The position numbers were made by a program, and so were the translations under genes. DNA of 64,000 nucleotides from Thermoflavifilum aggregans (lineage in GTDB: Bacteria; Bacteroidota; Bacteroidia; Chitinophagales; Chitinophagaceae). The DNA is taken from positions 1,240,001 through 1,304,000 of the forward strand of contig NZ_PGFG01000001.1 in NCBI RefSeq assembly GCF_002797735.1. Direction: 5' to 3'. The notes under the pieces were generated by a model. It saw nothing but the letters and a program-made list of their open reading frames with translations. It was not told where the DNA came from and did not search any database. Below, piece by piece: positions 17,703-26,600 of the stretch (its first letter is position 1; each line of letters begins with the position of its first letter).

Positions 17703-18065
17703 TTATTTACCTCCGGGAGTATTGCCGGATGGGGTGGTAGGTGCAGGAGCAGGTGCAGATGTGGGGGCTGAGGGCGTTACCGGCATGGTCTGGATAGCTT
17801 TCTCCACAGCAGAAGGCTGCTGATTGCTGGTAGCCGACTGACGGGGAATGAAAAAGGCCGAAAACAGGCAAAGCAAACCAATGAGAATAGCCAGCGTCCA
17901 GGTTGTTTTTTCCATCACATCTGTTGTACGGCCCGCACCAATCACCTGTGTACCAAATCCACCAAAGGTTCCGGATAATCCTCCGCCTTTCGGGTTTTGA
18001 ATCAATACCACCAACCCCAGCAACACACTGATGATCAGGATGAGAACGGTTAAAAAGATAATCAT
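17703..18065 (-). CDS. secG: Preprotein translocase subunit SecG
   Basis: A 120-residue protein with two membrane helices (about 2-24 and 53-73) flanking the conserved loop VVLIQNPKGGGLSGTFGG, the SecG signature. SecG assists SecYE during protein export. Its C-terminal tail of about 45 residues is Pro/Ala/Thr/Ser-rich (TPSAPTSAPAPAPTTPSG) and would be periplasmic; such tails are frequent in this phylum. The frame remains open to 18161, but the ATG at 18065 begins exactly at the first helix and 7 bp after the preceding stop. Confidence 0.93.
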   Translation of the reverse strand: MIIFLTVLILIISVLLGLVVLIQNPKGGGLSGTFGGFGTQVIGAGRTTDVMEKTTWTLAILIGLLCLFSAFFIPRQSATSNQQPSAVEKAIQTMPVTPSAPTSAPAPAPTTPSGNTPGGK

Positions 18066-18072
18066 GAAAAAT

Positions 18073-18930
18073 TCAGATTTGGTTTTGAATCGATGCAATA
18101 CGTTGTGCAAAATAATCGCTTTTTTCGGGATTGAGCAAGCGCAATTGTTCCAGGATTTCAATTGCTTTCTGCGGTTGTCCCTGCTGCAGCCAGATGTTAG
18201 CCATGGATTCGGTAATCACCCGAAAAGAGGGTTCCGTATAGCTTTCAGATTCGTCTTCATCTTCGCTGGCATCCGGATCGGTGCTATGCAGCGGGCGGCG
18301 TGTGCTTCGCAGCCATTCGGTAAAACTTTTCATCTGGGCTGTGGTAGGCTTGTGCAGATCGGCCTCTTCTTCTGCCAAATGAATACCGGCATAGGCAAAA
18401 TAATCGCGCGTATAGAGAGGCGCAACCCAAGGTGAAGTCAGGCCTTCTTCGGCAGGTTCTTGTCCGGAATCGGCCTCTGGAGGTGCTGCAACGACTTGCG
18501 CAGATTGCCGGGAGATCGGCGTTTCAGGCGTCACTTCAGCCTCTGGCGCAAGACTCTGTGGAGAGGGTTCGGTATCGGCGATGAAAGCCTGTGCCGCAGA
18601 TGATTCGGGTAATTCAGATAATTCTGATGATGAAGCTGCTGGTGTTTCATTGGCCGGGACATCAGAGTTATCAGACTCCTGCTGGACGACCTCAAAGGGC
18701 GTGTGCAGGTATTGCAAAAACAGGAAAGGATTACTAGCAAACAGGCGGGCACGAGGTATAGCAGATGCATCTGGCAGCGATTGATTCTGCCAAAGCTCTT
18801 TTTTAGCCAGCCAGTATCTGGGCAAGGCAAAATAGGGATAGCGCGTAATAGTCTCTTCAATCCGATAGATTTCCACATCGGAAAGAGAATCAGCAGCAAA
18901 CAGATGCGCAATAATTTTTTCCTCGGCCAT
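18073..18930 (-). CDS. Acidic cytosolic protein with C-terminal TPR-like helix pair, function unknown
   Basis: A 285-residue soluble protein with no signal peptide. Residues 1-70 (EEKIIAHLFAADSLSDVEIY and PYFALPRYWLAKKELWQ) form a conserved helical domain. Residues about 85-165 are low-complexity Glu/Ser/Pro/Ala-rich. The end, SMANIWLQQGQPQKAIEILE with LRLLNPEKSDYFAQRI, looks like one TPR unit. I do not recognise a named function. The gene sits between lptE and secG (27 bp and 7 bp gaps), a place where such a protein is usual in Bacteroidota, which suggests an envelope-biogenesis adaptor by association only. Confidence 0.7.
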   Translation of the reverse strand: MAEEKIIAHLFAADSLSDVEIYRIEETITRYPYFALPRYWLAKKELWQNQSLPDASAIPRARLFASNPFLFLQYLHTPFEVVQQESDNSDVPANETPAASSSELSELPESSAAQAFIADTEPSPQSLAPEAEVTPETPISRQSAQVVAAPPEADSGQEPAEEGLTSPWVAPLYTRDYFAYAGIHLAEEEADLHKPTTAQMKSFTEWLRSTRRPLHSTDPDASEDEDESESYTEPSFRVITESMANIWLQQGQPQKAIEILEQLRLLNPEKSDYFAQRIASIQNQI

Positions 18931-18957
18931 TTCTGATTGTGAAATTAAGGAATCGTC

Positions 18958-19467
18958 TTACCAGTTTGAAAAAGCTTTGTTGAAAATATCATCGGTGAGC
19001 TGGTCATTGATTTTCTGGATCAGCTGATCGGCCACCTGGTCAATGGATTGATTGGCATTGAAATCAGCAAAACGGGAAAAGCTCTGGGTAAAGCTTTTTT
19101 TGGGATTAAGATTGTCTTTGAATACCACATTTACCGTGATCGTAAGCCGGTCGGTAGCGCTTTGCTCCACATTGGTTACGCCGGAAGTGCTGATGGTATA
19201 GCCCGTGATAGCTCCGCTGATATCATAATCCACACTATTGGAATTCACCTGGGTAAGATGGGTCTGGTTCAGGATTTTATTTCGAAGCGCTTCGGTAAAC
19301 TTCTGGGCAAGTGTGGGATTGACGATGGGCGCACGGTTTTCAAAAAAATGCACGTTAATGGTATGTGCATTGGGATCCACACTGGCGCCTGTAAAGCTAT
19401 AGATGCCGCATCCGCAAAGTACGGCAGCTATGCACAAGCCAATGGCGTACAGCGATGCTTTATTCAT
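18958..19467 (-). CDS. lptE: LptE-family LPS-assembly lipoprotein
   Basis: A 169-residue lipoprotein with signal LYAIGLCIAAVLCGC (lipobox Cys near residue 20). The mature start GIYSFTGASVDPNAHTINVH, then NPTLAQKFTEALRNKIL, matches the Bacteroidota LptE family. LptE plugs the LptD barrel and helps insert lipopolysaccharide in the outer leaflet. lptD is not in the window. The gene overlaps the 3' end of the sigma54-activator gene by 8 bp, consistent with coupled translation in one operon. Confidence 0.87.
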   Translation of the reverse strand: MNKASLYAIGLCIAAVLCGCGIYSFTGASVDPNAHTINVHFFENRAPIVNPTLAQKFTEALRNKILNQTHLTQVNSNSVDYDISGAITGYTISTSGVTNVEQSATDRLTITVNVVFKDNLNPKKSFTQSFSRFADFNANQSIDQVADQLIQKINDQLTDDIFNKAFSNW

Positions 19468-20779
19468 TGATGTGATATTCTTTCAGTTTACGGTATAATG
19501 TGCGTTCCGATATACCCAGGTCCATTGCAGCATCTTTGCGCTTGCCCCGATGTTTCCGCAGTGCCTTGATGATCAGCTCTTTTTCCTTTTCTGTGATGGA
19601 AAGGGATTCTTCTACCTCTTCATGTTCATGGAAGCCACCCTGGCCGGTGGGCAGGTGTGTTTGTTCTGCATGCCGGATGATGATGGACGAAGTATTCACA
19701 GGCTGAGTATTAGTGGGAATCATGCTGGGCTGAGCATGATGATCAGGGCTTACCGGAGCGGCTGTCATTGCATAGCCGGCTCGTTGAAATAGGGTTTCCG
19801 GATGCTGGAGCAAATCAAAGAACATTTTCTTGAGATCGTTGACATCTTTTTTCAGGTCAAAAAACAATTTGTAAAGAATATCCCGCTCTGTGGAAAAATC
19901 TTCTGTTTTTTCATGGGTGTGTGCCAATACGGGGAGGTTCATGATTTGCTGGTCTGACAGGTATTTTCGCAATTCATCAGCGTTTACTACCCGCTCTTGG
20001 CTCAGCACGGAGATTTGTTCGGCTACATTTTTCAATTCGCGCACATTACCTCGCCAGGGATAGTTGATGAGCAGTTCGATGGCATCGTCGGTGAGTTGTA
20101 CAGGCGTGGTCCGATATCTTTCTGCAAAGTCAACTGCAAACTTTCGGAACAGCAAGGGTATATCTTCCTTGCGTTCACGCAATGGGGGCACGCGGATGGG
20201 CACGGTATTGAGGCGGTAGTACAGATCTTCCCGGAACTTATGCAATTGGGTGAGTTCCAGCAAATCCTTATTGGTAGCGGCTATTACACGTACATCCGTT
20301 TTCTGTACGCGCGAAGAACCTACGCGGATAAATTCACCGGTTTCCAGCACACGTAGCAATCGTGCCTGTGTGCCCAGCGGCATTTCACCGATTTCATCCA
20401 GGAAAATGGTACCGCCGTTTACGGTTTCGAAATATCCTTTCCGGGAGTCCACTGCACCAGTGAAGGATCCTTTTTCATGCCCAAACAATTCGGAATCGAT
20501 GGTGCCTTCGGGTATGGCTCCGCAGTTAACGGCAATAAAGGGATTATGCTTGCGTGCGCTGAGGCTATGAATGATTTGGGAAAATACTTCCTTACCCACA
20601 CCACTTTCGCCCATGATCAGCACGGTGAGATCTGTGGGTGCCACCTGCATGGCTACCCGCAGGGCATAGTTCAGCGCAGGCGAATTACCGATAATACCAA
20701 ACCGGTTTTTAATGCTTTGCAATTCCACATCAATGCCGGGCATAGGCAAATTGTTTTTAGTTGATTCATACCAACCCAT
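19460..20779 (-). CDS. Sigma54-dependent transcriptional activator without sensory domain
   Basis: A 439-residue bacterial enhancer-binding protein. The AAA+ domain carries Walker A GESGVGKE (residues 57-64), the sigma54-contact loop GSFTGA (104-109, Ser instead of the usual first Ala of GAFTGA), Walker B in GGTIFLDEIGEMP and the arginine-finger region FREDLYYRLNTVPI. The C-terminus is a Fis-type helix-turn-helix (IIKALRKHRGKRKDAAMDLG, then ISERTLYRKL). There is no receiver, GAF or PAS domain; only about 25 residues precede the ATPase core, so activity must be controlled by abundance or a partner. It lies between miaB and lptE, a conserved place in this phylum. Its regulon is not known. Confidence 0.92.
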   Translation of the reverse strand: MGWYESTKNNLPMPGIDVELQSIKNRFGIIGNSPALNYALRVAMQVAPTDLTVLIMGESGVGKEVFSQIIHSLSARKHNPFIAVNCGAIPEGTIDSELFGHEKGSFTGAVDSRKGYFETVNGGTIFLDEIGEMPLGTQARLLRVLETGEFIRVGSSRVQKTDVRVIAATNKDLLELTQLHKFREDLYYRLNTVPIRVPPLRERKEDIPLLFRKFAVDFAERYRTTPVQLTDDAIELLINYPWRGNVRELKNVAEQISVLSQERVVNADELRKYLSDQQIMNLPVLAHTHEKTEDFSTERDILYKLFFDLKKDVNDLKKMFFDLLQHPETLFQRAGYAMTAAPVSPDHHAQPSMIPTNTQPVNTSSIIIRHAEQTHLPTGQGGFHEHEEVEESLSITEKEKELIIKALRKHRGKRKDAAMDLGISERTLYRKLKEYHINE

Positions 20780-20815
20780 CCATGCATACGTCCTATGCAG
20801 GAGGGTTTGGATGAT

Positions 20816-22255
20816 TTATGTTACCATTTCGGGTATGGTTTCTTCCACTACTTCGCCCAACAAGGTGGCAGCGGTACAGCCGGTAATATGCACGTTTACA
20901 TACTGCCCTTTCCGGTAATGTTTTTTCGGGAAAACAACCATTTTATTCTGATCGGTACGACCACAAAAATCCTGATCACTTCGCTTTGATGGCCCTTCAA
21001 TAAGTACGGTACGCACTTTTCCTACTTCTTTCTGCATATTTTTAAGAGCCAGTGTACGTTCTTTTTCCACAATTTCCTGAAGCCTTCTTTTCTTCACTTC
21101 CTGAGGTACATCGTCTTTATAGCGGCGGGCAGCAAGGGTGCCGGGGCGTTCGGAGTACATAAACATGTAAGCCATGTCATATTCGCAAATATCCATCAGA
21201 CTCAGGGTTTCCTGATGATCGGCTTCGGTTTCGGTACAGAAGCCGGCAATAATATCGGTGGAAAGGCCGCAGTCAGGAAGGATTTCGCGGATACGTTCCA
21301 CTTTTTTCAGATAACCTTCACGGGTATAGGTACGGTTCATGAGCTGCAGGATGCGTGTACTTCCGCTTTGCACAGGTAGATGAATATACTTGCAGATGTT
21401 CGGATAACGCGCCATGGTGTACAACACTTCATCGGTAATATCTTTGGGATGGGAAGTGCTGAAGCGTACCCGCAGCCACGGATTGATTTGTGCTACCATT
21501 TCAAGCAACTGAGCAAAAGTTGTTGCCTGCTGGGTTTGGGGATCAATCCAGTAATATGAATCCACATTTTGTCCCAAAAGGGTTACTTCACGATATCCTT
21601 GTTCAAATAATTCCTCACATTCCCGAAGGATGGATTGCGGTGAACGGCTGCGCTCACGTCCCCGCGTGAAAGGCACTACGCAAAAGGTGCACATATTGTT
21701 GCAGCCGCGCATGATCGACACAAAAGCAGTAACGCCGTTGCTGTTGAGGCGAACGGGGCTGATGTCGGCATAAGTTTCTTCCCGGCTGAGCAATACATTC
21801 ACCGCTTTTTGTCCGCTCTCAGCTTCTGCAATGAGCGCCGGCAGGCTGCGGTAAGCATCGGGGCCTACCACCAGATCCACGAGTTTTTCTTCTTCTAGCA
21901 GGCGATGCCTGAGCCGTTCGGCCATGCATCCCAAAACGCCCACCAGCATGTCGGCTTTGTTTTTTTTGAGGCTTTTGAATTCCTGAAGCCGTTTTCTTAC
22001 GGTCTGTTCAGCTTTTTCACGGATTGCACAGGTATTGATGAGCACCAGGTCGGCCTGTGCCGCATCTGTGGTCAGTCCATATCCCTGTTCTTTCAGAATG
22101 GCTGCCACAATTTCACTGTCGTTAAAATTCATCTGGCAGCCATAACTTTCGATATAACATTTCCGGGAAGATGTGGCAGATGCTTCTTCTTCCGGTTGCA
22201 GAGCTGTTCCCTGCCGGCTCTCGTCTATCCATTTCGTTGCACCAAACTGATTCAT
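20816..22255 (-). CDS. miaB: tRNA-2-methylthio-N6-dimethylallyladenosine synthase MiaB
   Basis: A 479-residue radical-SAM methylthiotransferase acting on A37 of tRNAs reading UNN codons. The UPF0004 domain begins [18 protein letters not shown] with two of its three cluster cysteines, and the third is in [10 protein letters not shown]. The radical-SAM motif is [15 protein letters not shown], followed by [15 protein letters not shown] domain ends the protein ([19 protein letters not shown]). The frame is open to 22306, but a TATTTTTG promoter element at 22277-22284 falls within that extension, and the ATG at 22255 (MNQFGATKW) is therefore preferred. It is the first gene of the array through mltG. 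Confidence 0.93.
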   Translation of the reverse strand: MNQFGATKWIDESRQGTALQPEEEASATSSRKCYIESYGCQMNFNDSEIVAAILKEQGYGLTTDAAQADLVLINTCAIREKAEQTVRKRLQEFKSLKKNKADMLVGVLGCMAERLRHRLLEEEKLVDLVVGPDAYRSLPALIAEAESGQKAVNVLLSREETYADISPVRLNSNGVTAFVSIMRGCNNMCTFCVVPFTRGRERSRSPQSILRECEELFEQGYREVTLLGQNVDSYYWIDPQTQQATTFAQLLEMVAQINPWLRVRFSTSHPKDITDEVLYTMARYPNICKYIHLPVQSGSTRILQLMNRTYTREGYLKKVERIREILPDCGLSTDIIAGFCTETEADHQETLSLMDICEYDMAYMFMYSERPGTLAARRYKDDVPQEVKKRRLQEIVEKERTLALKNMQKEVGKVRTVLIEGPSKRSDQDFCGRTDQNKMVVFPKKHYRKGQYVNVHITGCTAATLLGEVVEETIPEMVT

Positions 22256-22276
22256 GCTGGGCTGTATTGAACATAG

Positions 22277-22284
22277 CAAAAATA
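22277..22284 (-). promoter_or_regulatory. Bacteroidota -7 promoter element of the miaB operon
   Basis: Minus-strand TATTTTTG, exact TAnnTTTG, 21 nt before the chosen miaB ATG at 22255. It would drive the array miaB to mltG or yihY. Confidence 0.55.
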
Positions 22285-22402
22285 GCAAATCGCCGGCATG
22301 CGACATGCCTTTTCCCGGAAAATGCCGTTATGGCTGTTTTTCCCGAATTCGTGTATGGTGCCCAGGAAAAGAATTTGTATCTTTCCTTCAGAACAGCCAA
22401 CT

Positions 22403-23689
22403 ATGGGTAGGATTTTTTGGGGGATTCTGGGTATGATGTTTTTTCTGCCGGGATATGGTCAGCAGGTGCTTTCGCTTACCCTAGATGGAGCCATCAATCC
22501 GGCCACCGCACAGTATGTGCATAGGGGCATTGAAAAGGCAGTGCAGATGCGTGCAGAAGCCGTGTTGATTCACCTTAATACGCCTGGTGGATTGTTGGAG
22601 TCAACCCGCCAGATTGTGGGGGATATGCTCGACGCATCTGTACCGGTGATTGTGTATGTAGCTCCGGCCGGTGCACATGCCGGGTCGGCTGGTGTATTTG
22701 TAACCATGGCAGCTCATCTTGCTGCCATGGCTCCGGGAACTAATCTGGGGGCAGCCCATCCCGTCAGCATGGGCGAGCAGGTAGACAGTGTGATGAATGA
22801 AAAAATTACCAACGACGCAGCTGCCTTTATCCGCACCATTGCTGAAAAGCGCCACCGCAACTTCACCTGGGCTGAACAGGCTGTTCGCAACAGCGTATCC
22901 ATCACAGAAACAGAAGCTTTGCGGGAGCATGTCATCGATCTGATAGCCGATCGCGATGCAGATTTATTGCAAAAAGCCGATGGCAGGCGAGTGGCTCTTG
23001 CTGCCGGTGATACCGTAACCCTGCACACAGCTCATGCTACGCTGGAGCCTTTGCCTATGACCACAACCGAAAAAATCCTGGCCCTGATCAGTGACCCTAA
23101 TGTAGCTTATGTGCTGCTTTTGCTAGGCATGTTCGGGATTTTGTTTGAACTGTACAATCCTGGAGGTGTGTTGCCGGGCATTATCGGCGTCATCTGCCTT
23201 ATTGTAGCGTTTTATGCCATGAATGCCTTGCCGGTCAATTATGCAGGTGTGGGCCTCATCATCTTTTCGGTCATCCTTTTTCTGCTGGAAATCAAAATTG
23301 CCAGTCACGGAGCTCTGGCACTTGGAGGCATTATCTCCCTGCTCCTGGGTTCCATGATGCTGATTAAGCCCGATTCTTCCTTTGATGTGGTCCGGTTGTC
23401 GGGATCGGTGATTTTATTTTCCGTGCTGCTTACTGCATTGTTTTTCTTTGTAGTCATCGGTATTGGCCTGAAGGCGCAGCAACTCAAGCCGGTTACGGGC
23501 ATTCAGGGTATGGTAGGCGAAAGAGGTGTAGCCATTACTTCGCTGAATCCCGCAGGCGCGGTAAGGGTGCATGGTGAACGATGGAATGCCATTGCAGAAG
23601 GTAGTCCCATAGCCGAAGGTGAGATTATTGAGGTAGTGCGCGTGGATAATCTTACCTTGTATGTAAAATCTGTAGCTTCATCATCTTAA
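22403..23689 (+). CDS. nfeD: NfeD family membrane-bound serine protease (long form)
   Basis: A 428-residue long-form NfeD. A signal peptide ([18 protein letters not shown]) leads to a ClpP-class protease domain: [16 protein letters not shown], the nucleophile serine in [17 protein letters not shown] near residue 95, and the lysine in [11 protein letters not shown] near 135. Four or so membrane helices follow (about 230-340), then a C-terminal OB-fold ([20 protein letters not shown]). Long NfeDs cleave or pair with stomatin-like proteins, and a slipin gene follows by 11 bp. The frame opens at 22298, but the ATG at 22403 puts the signal peptide first; TATCTTTC at 22378-22385 is one base off the promoter consensus. 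Confidence 0.88.
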   Translation: MGRIFWGILGMMFFLPGYGQQVLSLTLDGAINPATAQYVHRGIEKAVQMRAEAVLIHLNTPGGLLESTRQIVGDMLDASVPVIVYVAPAGAHAGSAGVFVTMAAHLAAMAPGTNLGAAHPVSMGEQVDSVMNEKITNDAAAFIRTIAEKRHRNFTWAEQAVRNSVSITETEALREHVIDLIADRDADLLQKADGRRVALAAGDTVTLHTAHATLEPLPMTTTEKILALISDPNVAYVLLLLGMFGILFELYNPGGVLPGIIGVICLIVAFYAMNALPVNYAGVGLIIFSVILFLLEIKIASHGALALGGIISLLLGSMMLIKPDSSFDVVRLSGSVILFSVLLTALFFFVVIGIGLKAQQLKPVTGIQGMVGERGVAITSLNPAGAVRVHGERWNAIAEGSPIAEGEIIEVVRVDNLTLYVKSVASSS

Positions 23690-23700
23690 AACGCACATAT

Positions 23701-24471
23701 ATGCAGTCCTTTTCTGTTTTCACTTTCGTTGTCATCCTGTTTATTATCCTGATTTTATTCAATGCCATCAAGATATTGAGAGAGTACGAGCGTGCCGTTA
23801 TCTTCCGTTTAGGCCGACTGCTTCCCGGCGGAGCCAAAGGACCCGGCATTATTTTTTTGATTCCTGTCATTGATAAAATGGTACGTGTGAGTTTGCGAAC
23901 CGTGGTAATGGATGTGCCCACTCAGGATGTGATCACACAGGACAATGTGTCAATAAAGGTAAATGCAGTTGTATATTTCCGCGTTATTGAACCTGAAAAA
24001 GCTATTGTGGAAGTGGAGAACTATCTATTCGCTACTTCCCAGCTTTCACAAACTACACTTCGCAGTGTGATGGGGCAGTCAGAGTTGGATGAAATTCTTT
24101 CCCAGCGGGAAAAAATCAATCAGAAACTCCAACAGATTATTGATGCGCATACGGCACCCTGGGGTATTAAAGTATCGAATGTAGAAGTAAAACAAATTGA
24201 TCTTCCTCAGGAAATGCAACGCGCCATGGCCCGCCAGGCCGAAGCTGAACGCGAACGCCGTTCAAAGGTTATTGCAGCTGAAGGTGAGTATCAGGCTTCC
24301 CAACGACTTGCCGATGCGGCAAAAATTCTCAATGAACAACCCAGCGCACTTACGCTTCGTTATCTGCAAACCCTTCGCGAAATTGCTACAGAAAACAATT
24401 CAACCACTATATTTCCCGTACCGATTGATTTGCTGAAACCTTTTATTGAAAAACACAATGAAGGGAAATAA
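23701..24471 (+). CDS. Slipin/stomatin-like SPFH domain protein
   Basis: A 256-residue membrane-anchored SPFH protein: a single N-terminal hydrophobic hairpin (residues 5-25), [20 protein letters not shown] (SPFH start), [20 protein letters not shown], and the coiled-coil [20 protein letters not shown] near 180. The C-terminal [18 protein letters not shown] and IFPVPIDLL are typical of slipins. With NfeD it forms the conserved nfeD-slipin pair, thought to organise membrane microdomains and quality control. A strong hairpin terminator lies 15 nt after the stop. Confidence 0.92.
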   Translation: MQSFSVFTFVVILFIILILFNAIKILREYERAVIFRLGRLLPGGAKGPGIIFLIPVIDKMVRVSLRTVVMDVPTQDVITQDNVSIKVNAVVYFRVIEPEKAIVEVENYLFATSQLSQTTLRSVMGQSELDEILSQREKINQKLQQIIDAHTAPWGIKVSNVEVKQIDLPQEMQRAMARQAEAERERRSKVIAAEGEYQASQRLADAAKILNEQPSALTLRYLQTLREIATENNSTTIFPVPIDLLKPFIEKHNEGK

Positions 24472-24486
24472 TCTGCAACATTGCAA

Positions 24487-24528
24487 AAAGGGCAGAAGAT
24501 ACATGGTTCCAGCACTCTTCTGCCCTTT
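24487..24528. terminator. Bidirectional intrinsic terminator
   Basis: A perfect 13-bp stem (arms 24487-24499 and 24516-24528, core GGGCAGAAGA/TCTTCTGCCC) with a 16-nt loop sits between the convergent slipin and beta-barrel genes. The arms themselves begin AAA and end TTT, so the plus strand continues TGTATTTT and the minus strand continues TTTTTGC, giving a U-tract both ways. Confidence 0.8.
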
Positions 24529-24553
24529 GTATTTTCATTTCCAGTAAATCAGA

Positions 24554-25270
24554 TTATCGCAAACTCGCAAACAAGCCTATTCTTCCAAACCAATTGCTTA
24601 CGTTATTGATTCCATTTTGGTTGTAGGGACTATATGCATATCCTGCCTGTATATTCAGTCCCACCGAGTTTGATTTTGTAAAAGGTACCTCCAAACCGAC
24701 AGCAGGCGATACAGCGAATTTCCACCGGTTATCACTTTGCTTATATTCTCCCCACCATTGCTGGTAATCAATATTGTTCACACCTATTCCGAGAGACACA
24801 TATGGATGCAGGAAATGATCCGTTGAAAAGCTGTATTGTCCGGTAGCCATGATCGGTATGGATTCAATTACATGTGTTTGCACAGCTGAAATATCACTAC
24901 CGGGTTGATGATATACCTGTCTTGGAATTTTCTGATAATAATCTTGATAACCTCCACTCAAACCCACAGCCCAGTTGGCATTGATAGGATATAGCAGGGA
25001 TGCATACCAACCCCGTGGGCTCACGTTGCCAACAAAATCATGTGCACTGCCAAGTGTGCCTGCCACGTTGTAATTCAAACTGAACAAAAGCGGATGACTG
25101 TTTGATGCATTTCGGTAGGCATATTGATCATCATTATTATGATAGGGATGATAAGCATGATAATCGCTTGGCGGATAGGGTGGATAAGGCGGATAAAAAA
25201 CCTGTGCAAATGAACTGATGCTGATGACCGCCATAAATGATATCAATCCTATGAATCGTATGTTTTTCAT
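24554..25270 (-). CDS. Outer-membrane beta-barrel protein (OmpA/OmpX-like 8-strand type)
   Basis: A 238-residue exported protein: signal peptide (FIGLISFMAVISISSFAQ) then a Tyr/Pro/His-rich stretch (YPPYPPYPPSDYHAYHPYH) at about residues 25-45, and then alternating amphipathic strands with aromatic girdle residues (WYASLLYPINANWAVGLSGG; HPYVSLGIGVNNIDY; SVGLNIQAGYAYSPYN). The final strand IGLFASLR ends the barrel. No substrate can be named. It lies 33 bp after the DUF4136 lipoprotein gene on the same strand, so the two are probably cotranscribed; both carry Tyr/Pro-rich stretches. Confidence 0.75.
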   Translation of the reverse strand: MKNIRFIGLISFMAVISISSFAQVFYPPYPPYPPSDYHAYHPYHNNDDQYAYRNASNSHPLLFSLNYNVAGTLGSAHDFVGNVSPRGWYASLLYPINANWAVGLSGGYQDYYQKIPRQVYHQPGSDISAVQTHVIESIPIMATGQYSFSTDHFLHPYVSLGIGVNNIDYQQWWGEYKQSDNRWKFAVSPAVGLEVPFTKSNSVGLNIQAGYAYSPYNQNGINNVSNWFGRIGLFASLR

Positions 25271-25303
25271 GGCTATTTCTTTTTCATGAGTGAAACAATA
25301 GGT

Positions 25304-25960
25304 TTAGTTTGCTTTTAAATAGGGTGACTGATCAAAAACAGCCTGTATCTCAGTATCCACTGCCGAAGGATCATCCACGGCTTCACCTCTGATCTGTGCA
25401 TTCCAGATCACTTTGATCTGATTGTTATTTTGGGCTGCGTTTTTCAGATCCAGCATATCAATAGTATAATAGGTCTGGCTTACCTGATAAAAGGTGTAAG
25501 TTGGTGGGAAATAATAACTGTATCCATAATAACCCCAGTAAAATGGATCCCAATAACCATACAAAGGATTATCCCAATAGCCGGGATAAATGGAAACACC
25601 TGTATACAGATTGCTGACTTTGGTTACGTTGATAGCCAGATCAGGATTCTGGCTTTTATCTACCAATGTATACCCTCTTGCCTGCATCAGTGAAATGATT
25701 TTTTGAATCAGTTCCTGATCAGCAGGTGTGAGTTCCCGGTTATAGCCTTGCGTATTGCTTACCAATGCAACTGAATCAACGATGCTGAATGTTTTGTAGG
25801 TTGAAAACTGAGCCGTAGTATCATAATTCGTGATATACAACCGGGTTTCATCTAGGGTAAGATTATTCATCGGGTCTTTCTGACAGCCTGCCCATAGGCC
25901 CGTCAAACCTGCAATGGCCAGTACGACCAAGCCAGGCATTTTTAAAATTTTGTGTTTCAT
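25304..25960 (-). CDS. DUF4136 domain lipoprotein
   Basis: A 218-residue lipoprotein (signal VVLAIAGLTGLWAGC, lipobox Cys about residue 26) with the DUF4136 pattern: DTTAQFSTYKTFSIVDSVAL, then an ELIQKIISLMQARGYTLVDK helix followed by NPDLAINVTKVS. A remarkable Tyr/Trp/Pro-rich insert follows (YWDPFYWGYYGYSYYFPP near residue 130). DUF4136 proteins are periplasmic lipoproteins of unknown role. The ATG at 25960 starts cleanly. The 237-bp gap to the divergent gene contains the promoter of the latter but no exact motif for this gene. Confidence 0.85.
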   Translation of the reverse strand: MKHKILKMPGLVVLAIAGLTGLWAGCQKDPMNNLTLDETRLYITNYDTTAQFSTYKTFSIVDSVALVSNTQGYNRELTPADQELIQKIISLMQARGYTLVDKSQNPDLAINVTKVSNLYTGVSIYPGYWDNPLYGYWDPFYWGYYGYSYYFPPTYTFYQVSQTYYTIDMLDLKNAAQNNNQIKVIWNAQIRGEAVDDPSAVDTEIQAVFDQSPYLKAN

Positions 25961-26121
25961 ATGGAATAGATTTTAGGTGAAACAATCAAGTTATTTATTA
26001 TCAAATTTTATACTTGTTTGTAGGAATTTTTCAATGCCTTAAATCAAAATTGTGTTAAATATGTATTTGCTGCTTGGCTATTTTTCTTGCATTCATTTTT
26101 CATGAAAAAGCTGTATATATG

Positions 26122-26129
26122 TAGTTTTG
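26122..26129 (+). promoter_or_regulatory. Bacteroidota -7 promoter element upstream of the 26.2-kb membrane protein
   Basis: TAGTTTTG, exact TAnnTTTG, 68 nt before the ATG at 26198. Confidence 0.45.
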
Positions 26130-26197
26130 TGCGCCCGATATCAGACGTTCAGAGAAGCATAAACGTTGCAAATGATTTAAAATAATTATAAACATTT

Positions 26198-26596
26198 ATG
26201 AAAAACAATCCTTACATCGGTATATTTTTTTCCTTGCTTGTCATTATCTCTGTATTCATGCCATGGGTTTATGTGGCTTCTGCAGGAGGAATGCTGACGG
26301 CTATGGACACTGGCACAAGCAATTTAGGCAAACCGGGAATTTTGTTTCTTTTCTTTGCTTTATGGATTATCATCAATATGGTTATTAACCGGTTGTGGAG
26401 CAAACGTGTGAACCTGGTGCTGGGTGCGTTGCTTATAGCATGGATGGTGAGAAACTATATTTTATTCACCCATTGCGAAGATGGTATTTGTCCGGATAAG
26501 CGATGGGGTCTTTATCTGAATGTGGTGGCCTGCATGGGCAGCTTTTTGTCGATTTTGTTTCCGCCTGACGATTCGCATGTGGCCAAACGTCATTGA
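26198..26596 (+). CDS. Small polytopic membrane protein, function unknown
   Basis: A 132-residue protein with four predicted membrane segments: FSLLVIISVFMPWVYVASAG (7-26), GILFLFFALWIIINMVINRL (47-66), LVLGALLIAWMVRNYILF (73-90) and LYLNVVACMGSFLSILFPP (106-124). A short periplasmic or cytosolic loop carries CEDGICPDKRW, a possible Cys pair. I recognise no family. It is a lone gene: divergent from the DUF4136 gene and with only 4 bp to the convergent gene at 26601. Confidence 0.65.
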   Translation: MKNNPYIGIFFSLLVIISVFMPWVYVASAGGMLTAMDTGTSNLGKPGILFLFFALWIIINMVINRLWSKRVNLVLGALLIAWMVRNYILFTHCEDGICPDKRWGLYLNVVACMGSFLSILFPPDDSHVAKRH

Positions 26597-26600
26597 CTAT

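Noticed and set aside
22298-22402. 35-residue extension of NfeD
   Set aside because: It overlaps the divergent miaB promoter and would place the signal peptide internally.
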